Source: Sphingomonas montana (GTDB lineage: Bacteria; Pseudomonadota; Alphaproteobacteria; Sphingomonadales; Sphingomonadaceae). Taken from it: 64,000 nt of DNA. A program made the translations under genes and the position numbers. The DNA lies in assembly GCF_001956315.1 (NCBI RefSeq), contig NZ_MOLY01000045.1, forward strand, positions 248,001 to 312,000, in the 5' to 3' direction. Of this stretch, positions 57,672-64,000 are shown one piece after another (the first letter of the stretch is position 1; each line of letters begins with the position of its first letter). The notes under the pieces were generated by a model. It worked only from the letters and a program-made list of their open reading frames with translations. It was not told the DNA's origin and did no database searches.

Positions 57672-58157
57672 CGCCGGCTCGGTTCCGGCCGAGTGCGTAA
57701 TGTCGCGGGTTGCGGGCGTCTTCCTCGGCTCGCGTCACGGACGCAGTATCCGGATGTCGGCGCTGCGGTCGGACACGGCCTTGCGCACTTGGACGGCCTG
57801 AATCGACTGCGGCCCGCGCGGTGCCGCGGCGAAGGCGACGAGCCCGCGCGCGGCCGTTGCTCGATCGCGCCGCATGGCAGATATGGAAGCCGCGGCATCC
57901 GACCGGATGGTCTCGTCAACCAGCGGTCACTCCATGCGGCCGCGTTACGGGCGGCTATCCCGTCTCCGGGCGATGGTAGGCCATTCCGTGAGAAAAGCGG
58001 CGCGTCGCCGTGGCGCGGACATCAAGGTGGACATCCTGTCATCGCGCTCTATCGAATCGAAACCACAGGTCCGACGTCACCGATCGTCAAACATGCGAGC
58101 GCAACCTATGACCCAACCGACCATGGCTGCCCACGCCGCGAACATGGGGATCCGGAC
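57672..58157. other. Unassigned spacer between gyrB and the GT4 gene
   Basis: About 490 bases without a supported gene. Open frames here are Arg- or Ser-rich shadows with no ribosome-binding site. A small CTCGG...CCGAG stem at 57679-57695 lies 8 bases after the gyrB stop and could be a weak terminator. The promoter of the GT4 gene should lie in this region. Confidence 0.5.
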
Positions 58158-59312
58158 TTGAGCTTCGTCGATCCTCTCGTCGAAAGGTTCGTCGCGAAAA
58201 ATGGCCGCCCGCCGCGCATGGTCTTTGCGATGCACGAATTCGGACAGGGCGGCACCGATCGGGTCTGCACCCATCTGGCGCGCGGATGCGTCGATGCCGG
58301 ATACGCCGTGGAACTGCTGGTCCTGTTCGGCCGCGCCCCAGCCGCCGCGGACATGCTGGCCCTGGTCGGTCCGGACGTCACGGTACGGGTGTTGAACCAA
58401 GGTCGCGGGTCGCGGCACGTCGGGCGCCTGTACGTGCTGCGCCGGTTCGTCGCCCGGCTGCGGGCTGTCGCTCCCGATGTTGTCGTGTCCACCGGCAACA
58501 ACATGAACTGGGTGACCGCGCTGGCCTTCCGGCTCGCGCGGGTCGACCGGTCGCGACTGGTTCTCAAGATCACCAACCCGGTGCTCAGACCCAAGGACGG
58601 ACCCGTCCGACGCCTCTACCGGCACATGCGATACCGGCGGGCGTTCGACAAGGCCGCGGCGATACTGACCCTGAGCGACGCCGAGACGGCTCTGCTTCGC
58701 CGTACGTTCCCCGGTTCGGCGGGCCGGATCCAGACCGTGATCAACCCCTACGTCACCCCGTCGATGCTGAGCGCATCGGACCGCGGGTCCGGCGAACGCG
58801 ATCTGATCCTGTCGATAGGCCGTCTCGCGGCGCAGAAGCGGTACGACCTGCTGATCCGCGCATTCGGCGAGGCCCGCATCCCCGGCGCACGGCTGGTCAT
58901 CCTGGGCGAAGGTCCCGACCGCGGTGCCCTGCAGGCGCTGGTGCGCGAACTGGATCTGGCCGAGCGCGTATCGCTGCCCGGCTACCAACCGCAGGTCGAA
59001 CCCTGGCTGCGCCGCGCCCGGGTCTTCGCGCTCTCGTCTCGCTACGAGGGACTGCCCGCCGTGGTGTTGGAGGCGATGGCGGCCAACTGTCCGGTGGTCA
59101 CGACGGACTGCTTCCTCTCGGCCCGTTCGCTCGTCGGCGATGCCGAAGGCTGCGCCGTCGTCCCGGATCCGATACCCTCGGCGTTCGCGCGAGCGATGGA
59201 GAGCGCCTGGTTCCAGCACCCGCCATCGACCCTGGCCTCGGTCGCCGGGCGATATTCGATAGAGAAGGGTGCGGCGAGCCATGTCGCATCGATCGGGGCG
59301 CTGCTCGATTAG
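58158..59312 (+). CDS. GT4-family glycosyltransferase
   Basis: A 384-residue retaining glycosyltransferase. A TTG start at 58158 is chosen because GGGGA lies 7 bases upstream; an ATG at 58219 (MVFAMHEFGQGG) is the alternative. Domain 1 has FGQGGTDRVCTHLARG (glycine-rich acceptor loop). Domain 2 has ILSIGRLAAQKRYDLLIRAF, LVILGEGPDRGALQALV, and ALSSRYEGLPAVVLEAMAANC, the E-x7-E nucleotide-sugar motif. It is probably cytoplasmic and acts in glycan or glycolipid assembly. The NTase gene is the next one on the same strand. Confidence 0.85.
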   Translation: MSFVDPLVERFVAKNGRPPRMVFAMHEFGQGGTDRVCTHLARGCVDAGYAVELLVLFGRAPAAADMLALVGPDVTVRVLNQGRGSRHVGRLYVLRRFVARLRAVAPDVVVSTGNNMNWVTALAFRLARVDRSRLVLKITNPVLRPKDGPVRRLYRHMRYRRAFDKAAAILTLSDAETALLRRTFPGSAGRIQTVINPYVTPSMLSASDRGSGERDLILSIGRLAAQKRYDLLIRAFGEARIPGARLVILGEGPDRGALQALVRELDLAERVSLPGYQPQVEPWLRRARVFALSSRYEGLPAVVLEAMAANCPVVTTDCFLSARSLVGDAEGCAVVPDPIPSAFARAMESAWFQHPPSTLASVAGRYSIEKGAASHVASIGALLD

Positions 59313-59323
59313 CGCCAATAGTC

Positions 59324-59351
59324 CCGGTCGATCCGTCATCGACGGAACCGG
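59324..59351 (+). terminator. Candidate hairpin after the GT4 gene
   Basis: TCCGTC-ATC-GACGGA forms a six-pair stem, and the flanking CCGGT / ACCGG can extend it with a three-base bulge. No T-tract follows, so the terminator call is weak. Confidence 0.35.
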
Positions 59352-59546
59352 CGGCCGTCCCGACGGACAGTCGACGGGACAGCTGTCGGCATTTCCGCCC
59401 TCGCACCGGCGGAACGACCCGTCCGGCCGCACCTTGCGGAAACGCGGGAGATGGGCCTAGACGCAGGCAGGGCGATGCCGATGCAGGGCTCCGAGACGGG
59501 TGACCGCGGCAGCGCTCGAGCGCTTTTCCGATTTGCAGAGACGAAG

Positions 59547-60290
59547 ATGATCGAACACGCGATATTGCTGAGTGCCGGACAGGGATCTCGGATGCTGCCG
59601 CTCACGGCGGAGCAGCCTAAGTGCCTGATCGACTTCTCGGGCCGGACGCTGATCGAATGGCAGATCGAGATGCTGGCCCGCGGCGGCGTCAAGCGCATCG
59701 ACGTCGTGACCGGTTTCAAGGAGCATATGGTCGAGGCGGTGCTTGCCCGGATCGACGATCCGCGCGTGACGATCACCACACACTTCAACCCGTTCTTCAA
59801 GATCGCCGACAATCTCGGCTCCTGCTGGATCGCCCGCGAAGCGATGGCCGGGGACTTCCTGATCCTGAACGGCGACACGCTCGTGTCGGAGGCGATCGTG
59901 AAGCGGGTGCTGGCCGGGACCGACTGGCCGATCGCGGTCACGATCGACGTGAAGCCCGAATATGACAGCGACGACATGAAGGTCGCCCGGCAAGACGACA
60001 GGCTGGTCCGGATCGGCAAGACGCTGACCGCCGAGCAGGCCAACGCCGAATCGATCGGCTTCCTCGCCTTCCGCGGCGAGGGCTCGGCGATGTTCCGTGA
60101 AGCGGTACGCGCGGCGATGCGTACGCCCGAGGGCGTGCAGCACTGGTATCTCAAGGTCATCGATCAGCTCGCCACCACCGGCAAGGTGGGCACGGTCGAG
60201 ATCGCGGGTCTCGAATGGGCAGAGGTCGACTTCCTGACGGATATCGAGGTCGCCCGTGCACTGACCGACTCATGGGCAGCTGCAGGCTGA
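59547..60290 (+). CDS. NTP-transferase (sugar/polyol-phosphate cytidylyl- or nucleotidyltransferase)
   Basis: A 247-residue single-domain nucleotidyltransferase. The nucleotide-binding loop is LSAGQGSRMLPLTAEQPKCL, the metal Asp is in FLILNGDTLV, and EVDFLTDIEVA is the C-terminal metal motif. The features fit phosphocholine or inositol-phosphate cytidylyltransferases (LicC/IPCT-like) as well as other NTP-transferases. The neighbouring CDP-alcohol phosphotransferase on the opposite strand makes a CDP-activated alcohol the most likely product; that is inference. Start at 59547; the ORF is open upstream but without a family-like N-terminus. Confidence 0.78.
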   Translation: MIEHAILLSAGQGSRMLPLTAEQPKCLIDFSGRTLIEWQIEMLARGGVKRIDVVTGFKEHMVEAVLARIDDPRVTITTHFNPFFKIADNLGSCWIAREAMAGDFLILNGDTLVSEAIVKRVLAGTDWPIAVTIDVKPEYDSDDMKVARQDDRLVRIGKTLTAEQANAESIGFLAFRGEGSAMFREAVRAAMRTPEGVQHWYLKVIDQLATTGKVGTVEIAGLEWAEVDFLTDIEVARALTDSWAAAG

Positions 60291-60344
60291 GGCCGACGAT
60301 CGGCGGTTCGAGCTGTCGGTGTCGCCCCCGGATGCCCTCCCCGG

Positions 60345-60773
60345 TCAGGCGAGAAAGCGCTTCAGCCAGCCTGCCAGCAGCTCCAGCTCGTCCCCCTCCA
60401 CCGTCTGGGCCTGACCGAGATCGGGCATCTTCGGCCACCCGGCATCCGCGAACTGTCGGCCGTTCCACGCCCGCGAACCGTCATACCGCGGGATGACGTG
60501 GAAATGGACCTCCTTGTCCGCCATCATCAACATCAGATAGTTGAGCTTTTCATAGCCCACGGCGTCGCGCAGGGCCTGCTCGATGGCCGCGGTCGCGACC
60601 GCGAGTTCGGCATGCGCGGCGGGCGCGAGTTCGGAGAAGGCGGTGGCGTCCGACTTTGCCGCCAGTACCAGGCTGCCGAGGGTCGGTTGCGCCGGCCGCA
60701 CGAGCAGCACCCAATGATCCCACTCGCGCAGCAGGGTGGCCGGCCAGCCGAACTTCAGGATCGTCGCGTTCAT
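60345..60773 (-). CDS. HIT-domain protein
   Basis: A 142-residue histidine-triad protein. The active site reads EVHFHVIPRYDG: the first His of the HxHxH triad is Glu, while the nucleophile and third position remain His. LVLAAKSDATAFSELAP and LNYLMLMMADKEVHF are typical lead-in sequences. HIT proteins hydrolyse nucleoside phosphoramidates, dinucleotides or nucleotide-X conjugates. The start at 60773 is one base after the stop of the CDP-alcohol phosphotransferase gene, so the two are in one operon. Confidence 0.82.
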   Translation of the reverse strand: MNATILKFGWPATLLREWDHWVLLVRPAQPTLGSLVLAAKSDATAFSELAPAAHAELAVATAAIEQALRDAVGYEKLNYLMLMMADKEVHFHVIPRYDGSRAWNGRQFADAGWPKMPDLGQAQTVEGDELELLAGWLKRFLA

Positions 60774-60774
60774 T

Positions 60775-61905
60775 TCAGGGCTCCGCCAACCAGGAGGTGA
60801 CCGTTCCACCCCGGCCGACCAATAGTCTAGCCTGCACGAGCCGAACCAGATGGACAAGGCAGCTGGCCACTGTCCACCACGCGACGCCCTTCAGTCCCAG
60901 GTCGGGGCGGGAGAACAGCATCGAGACAAACAGGATCACCATGTTGGGATTGCGACGCGCGGTGACGAGCCGGAACGCGCTGTCGAACCGCGTCCAGACG
61001 TGGATGTGCATCATCCCGTTCTGCCGCATGAAAACGCCTTCGATGACGCGTTGCGCCACATAGCCGCATAGGATCGCCGCCATCGTCCAGGCGAACGCCT
61101 TTTCCGGCAGGGCAAGTCCCCAGCTCGCCAGACCGGTCCCCCAGAACCAGAACCAGAAGGGCGGATGGACCAGGTCCAGGCCGTGGTCGGCCATGTTGCC
61201 GATCACGCTCGAGGTGAGCGTGCAGCGTGCGAGCTTCCCGTCGACCGTATCGAGCACCATGAAGACCAGCCCCAGCGCCATGCCCAGCCAGTACCGGCCG
61301 TCGGCAAAGGCGAAGGGCGCCGCGATGCAGAAGATCGCCCCGACGATGGTCACCATGTTCGGCGTGACGCCCAGGCGTGCGCAGAGCCGCGTGAGCCACA
61401 ACGCCCATTCCGGCCAGAGATATTTCGTCAGCAGGTCGGTCACGCCCTTATAGGCCCCGAAGTAGCTCGCCCGCTCCACGGCCTGGCGCGTTTCCGGTCG
61501 CAACCGCATCAGGAACGGCGTCTCGCGCTTGCGGAGCGTCTTGTTCTCGACGGTCGGACCGTCCTCATATGCCAGAATATCGAACCCTGCGGCTTCGCTT
61601 CCGATCAGCGCGCGGCCCTGCAGCATGGCCGTCCGCAACGGCTCGGCTTCCGCGGCGGTGCGCGGATGACAGAGCGCAGGCACGCCGTCGAGCGTGATCA
61701 CCAGGCCCGGATGGGCGGCGACATGCCTGATCCACGCCACATCCGCCGCGAAGTCCGCATTCACCAGCACCAGCGAGCCGCCCTCGCCGTCGAGGCCCGC
61801 TTCCGTTCCGAGCCGACGGGTGCGCTCCGCCATCGTCAGGCCCCACAAAAGGGTATCGTTCGTCCCGACGCACGCGATGCGCGGTCTTTCTGGCTGTTGT
61901 CTCAT
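60775..61905 (-). CDS. CDP-alcohol phosphotransferase with extra N-terminal domain
   Basis: A 376-residue protein. The C-terminal half carries the CDP-alcohol phosphotransferase signature (DG-x2-AR-x8-G-x3-D-x3-D), seen as DGKLARCTLTSSVIGNMADHG and the following LD. The N-terminal half (to about residue 165) is a separate soluble domain starting RIACVGTNDTLLWGLTMAER. It includes FDILAYEDGPTVEN and the linker RKRETPFLMRLRPETRQAVE, reminiscent of the nucleotidyltransferase-PT fusions but without an intact NTP loop. It should transfer a phospho-alcohol from CMP-linked donor to an acceptor at the membrane; both substrates are unknown. Confidence 0.8.
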   Translation of the reverse strand: MRQQPERPRIACVGTNDTLLWGLTMAERTRRLGTEAGLDGEGGSLVLVNADFAADVAWIRHVAAHPGLVITLDGVPALCHPRTAAEAEPLRTAMLQGRALIGSEAAGFDILAYEDGPTVENKTLRKRETPFLMRLRPETRQAVERASYFGAYKGVTDLLTKYLWPEWALWLTRLCARLGVTPNMVTIVGAIFCIAAPFAFADGRYWLGMALGLVFMVLDTVDGKLARCTLTSSVIGNMADHGLDLVHPPFWFWFWGTGLASWGLALPEKAFAWTMAAILCGYVAQRVIEGVFMRQNGMMHIHVWTRFDSAFRLVTARRNPNMVILFVSMLFSRPDLGLKGVAWWTVASCLVHLVRLVQARLLVGRGGTVTSWLAEP

Positions 61906-62423
61906 GGAGGGCGGATAGGGGCGGCTCGAACGCCGGGCAAGTGGCTCCACGCGCGATCGACCCGCGTCGCACGGCGCTGAATGGACCAGGCCGCCGTTCG
62001 TGCGCGCGGACGGTGTCGGCCAGATTCTTGCGGGCGACAACGCCCACGACCTTCACGCCGCCATCATGGTGCCTGACGCGGAACTCGGACCGGCTGTGGC
62101 TCGAAGAGGGCGACCATCCGAACGGGAGCCCGTCCGCGCCGGGGTCGTCGCCGGTAATCGGCCCCATGCTGGTCCAGGCGATCGATGGCATGGCGGGCTC
62201 GTCCGGCTCCGCCACCACGTCCCCCGGAGCCGGCAGAACATGAGTTGCGCTCATCGGGGCGTCAAGGCGGCAGCGCATTGCCGGTCGACGCCGTCCTCTT
62301 TAATCATGGTGCATCGCCGCCCGTCACGCGTCTGGCCGACCGGCGGCGCGCGATGGCCGGATCGGGCATGTCCCTCCCCACCGGCGGGTCCGGGCACCGT
62401 TACAGACAGGTAGGAGAGCCGGT
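61906..62423. other. Unassigned spacer upstream of the MFS gene
   Basis: About 520 bases. Several overlapping open frames (plus 61941-62243 and 62000-62413, minus 62053-62278) are possible, but none has a ribosome-binding site with a recognisable protein. The promoter of the CDP-alcohol phosphotransferase operon and that of the MFS gene should lie here. Confidence 0.5.
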
Positions 62424-63656
62424 ATGGCAAGCTTCACGGTTCCGCGTGCGGAGAATGGCGCGACGGGCGTCGATGACATATCCGCACGCTGGAGCGCGGT
62501 CTATGCGATGGCGCTGTGCAGCTTCGTCCTCGTGGCGTCCGAATTCATGCCGGTCAGCCTGTTGAGCCCGATCGCCAGGACGCTGCACCTCACCGAGGGT
62601 CAGGCCGGGCAGGCGATCGCGATCTCCGGCGTCTTCGCGGTGGTGACCAGCCTGTCGCTCGGCGCCGTCCTGGGCCGGCTTGATCGCCGTACCGTTCTGC
62701 TCGCGCTGACCGGCCTGCTCGTCGTTTCGGGTGGGATCGTCGCGCTCGCGCCGACCTATCTGATCTTCATGATGGGCCGCGCACTGCTCGGCGTCGCGAT
62801 CGGCGGATTCTGGTCCATGTCCACCGCGATCGCCATGCGCCTCGTGCCGAACGCAGCGGTGCCCAAGGCGCTTTCCATCGTGAATGGCGGCAATGCGCTC
62901 GCCACCGTGGTCGCGGCCCCGCTCGGCAGTTTCCTGGGCAGCCTGATCGGCTGGCGCGGTGCGTTCTTCTGCGTGGTGCCGGTCGCGGTCGGCGCGATCC
63001 TGTGGCAGGCGATGACCCTGCCCCCGTTGCCCGTTGCCGAACGACAGTCCGCCAGGGGCATGGTCGCGCTGCTCCGCCGCCCCCCGCTGCTGTTCGGACT
63101 GGTGACGGTCGCGCTGCTGTTCGCCGGGCAGTTTGCGCTGTTCACCTATCTGCGGCCGTTCCTTGAACAGGTCACGCATGTCGGCCCGGCGATGCTGTCG
63201 GTCATGCTGCTGATCCTCGGCGTCTCCGGTTTCGTCGGCACCGTCCTGATCGGTCGGGTCCTGAACGACGGGCTGCACCTGATCCTTGCCGTCCTGCCGG
63301 CCCTGATGGCGGCGACCGCCGTTGCGCTTACGATCTTCGGCACCTCCCCAGTCGCGGTCGCGCTGCTGCTCGCCGTCTGGGGATTTGCCGGCACGTCCGC
63401 GCCGGTCGCCTGGTGGACATGGCTCGCGCGCACCGTTCCGGAGGAAGCGGAGGCCGGCGGCGGGCTTATGGTGGCGATCGTGCAGCTTGCGATCACGCTG
63501 GGCGCGACGGTCGGCGGCATCGTCTTCGACACGGCCGGCGCCAACGCCGAATTCCTGGCCAGCGCCGCGATCCTGGGCCTTGCCGCGGTCGCCGCCTATG
63601 CGGTCGGCCGGATGCCCGCCCCTGCCACACCGAACCGGTCGGCCGCGACCGCATGA
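62424..63656 (+). CDS. MFS exporter, NepI/AraJ-like
   Basis: A 410-residue protein with 12 predicted membrane segments. ALCSFVLVASEFMPVSLLSP and TLHLTEGQAGQAIAISG are the N-terminal signature of the DHA1 purine-ribonucleoside/arabinose efflux subgroup. GRALLGVAIGGFWSMSTAIAM is typical too. It probably exports a small sugar-like or nucleoside compound. An AGGAGA ribosome-binding site precedes the ATG. It lies upstream of the truncated Tat protein gene, about 250 bases apart. Confidence 0.85.
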   Translation: MASFTVPRAENGATGVDDISARWSAVYAMALCSFVLVASEFMPVSLLSPIARTLHLTEGQAGQAIAISGVFAVVTSLSLGAVLGRLDRRTVLLALTGLLVVSGGIVALAPTYLIFMMGRALLGVAIGGFWSMSTAIAMRLVPNAAVPKALSIVNGGNALATVVAAPLGSFLGSLIGWRGAFFCVVPVAVGAILWQAMTLPPLPVAERQSARGMVALLRRPPLLFGLVTVALLFAGQFALFTYLRPFLEQVTHVGPAMLSVMLLILGVSGFVGTVLIGRVLNDGLHLILAVLPALMAATAVALTIFGTSPVAVALLLAVWGFAGTSAPVAWWTWLARTVPEEAEAGGGLMVAIVQLAITLGATVGGIVFDTAGANAEFLASAAILGLAAVAAYAVGRMPAPATPNRSAATA

Positions 63657-63828
63657 CACGGGCCGTAGTGATTGCGGAGATGCAGCGGGTTCTGTCCGAT
63701 CATGGCCCGGATCGTCCAGGCCCATGAAGCCATAAGGCCAGCCCGCAAACAGTAGTCCGCTTGTTCCATCATGAGCGGTCATCATGCCTTCATTGAGCAG
63801 TGTGCAGGATCCAGTTGGCACGATGCTG

Positions 63829-63845
63829 CGTTACGACCTGTAACG
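63829..63845 (+). promoter_or_regulatory. Inverted repeat upstream of the Tat protein gene
   Basis: CGTTAC-GACCT-GTAACG is a perfect six-base inverted repeat with a five-base centre. The inner TTAC-N5-GTAA is of the T-N11-A LysR-type class. It lies 62 bases before the next start codon and could be a regulator binding site. Confidence 0.35.
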
Positions 63846-63907
63846 ATTATTGATGTAGATCAGACCGCCGCCGCGGACGCGTGGCGGCACACAGGAAGAC
63901 GAAGCCC

Positions 63908-64000
63908 ATGCCCACTACAACTGAACTGGAACTTTCACGACGTGGGCTTCTGGCCGGCAGCGCCGCCACGGCGGCGATCGTGGCTGCACCGGTCGGTGCC
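63908..64000 (+). CDS. Tat-exported protein, N-terminal fragment
   Basis: Only 31 residues are visible: MPTTTELELSRRGLLAGSAA and a hydrophobic stretch follow. SRRGLLAG is a twin-arginine (S-R-R-x-F/L-L) signal, so the mature protein is folded before export to the periplasm. The gene leaves the right edge. The identity of the mature protein cannot be read. Confidence 0.75.
   Translation, partial: MPTTTELELSRRGLLAGSAATAAIVAAPVGA

Noticed and set aside
57874-58161. 95-codon plus-strand frame ending at the GT4 start (TTGA overlap)
   Set aside because: The overlap is suggestive, but there is no ribosome-binding site and the translation (Arg/Ser-rich) matches no family.
61941-62278. Overlapping short frames on both strands between the CDP-alcohol and MFS genes
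   Set aside because: None has a convincing start, and plus and minus translations contradict each other; kept only as an unassigned spacer.

Overview
The window is high-GC bacterial chromosome and reads as an alphaproteobacterium of the Sphingomonas group. The evidence is indirect: protein families and gene pairings typical of sphingomonads (DUF1285 / CoA-diphosphatase / CCA-transferase operon, Bpt-type leucyl-transferase, DUF2171, OplAH-type 5-oxoprolinase), a very high GC content with long antisense open frames, and many short intergenic palindromes. There is no rRNA, prophage, insertion sequence or CRISPR array. One tRNA (Tyr, GTA) is present. Almost everything is core metabolism, transport and information processing; the only accessory-looking patch is a toxin-antitoxin pair plus a less GC-rich orphan gene at about 48.3-49.5 kb.

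Layout. 0-6 kb: the N-terminus of TonB runs off the left edge; then a secreted hypothetical, a folate pair (PTR1/FolM-like reductase overlapping folB, minus strand), and a plus-strand operon GNAT / DUF1285 / NudL-like Nudix / CCA-adding enzyme whose last three genes are joined by ATGA overlaps. 6-13 kb: a GGDEF-EAL c-di-GMP enzyme, parC, a polytopic membrane protein, a DUF2171 protein, a strong stem-loop, and purC. 13-18 kb: a repeat-rich spacer, bpt, threonine deaminase, a secreted amidohydrolase and a lipoprotein hydrolase. 18-28 kb: a minus-strand run of M61 peptidase, 1184-residue 5-oxoprolinase, DUF969, DUF979, DUF2891 and a small hypothetical, which I read as a candidate peptide / pyroglutamate use module; tRNA-Tyr follows. 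28-35 kb: rlmB, 2Fe-2S ferredoxin, AlkA-like glycosylase, then a surface-polysaccharide-looking group (polysaccharide deacetylase, Wzx-like flippase, BioF2/CelD-type acyltransferase, JmjC/cupin-like oxygenase).

35-48 kb: DUF808 protein, mannose-6-phosphate isomerase, a large GAF-PAS hybrid kinase, and a C4-dicarboxylate locus (cupin, MHS-family symporter, alginate-export-type porin and dctA on the minus strand, with dctB-dctD divergent from dctA). The DctD homologue lacks the GAFTGA loop that sigma-54 activators need. 48-55 kb: ParDE-like pair, galU-lysA-small lipoprotein-argH operon (minus), divergent TlpA-like thioredoxin lipoprotein. 54-58 kb: recF and gyrB. 58-64 kb: a GT4 glycosyltransferase, a sugar/polyol-phosphate nucleotidyltransferase, a HIT protein and a CDP-alcohol phosphotransferase with an unusual N-terminal domain, an MFS exporter, and the start of a Tat-exported protein cut by the right edge.

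A recurring structural feature is a family of about 95-bp bipartite palindromes (three full copies at 12.9, 21.0 and 41.9 kb), plus shorter related hairpins in many spacers. Two of the full copies sit inside apparent operons. Start codons were chosen by ribosome-binding site, overlap with the upstream gene and remembered family starts; no database search was possible.
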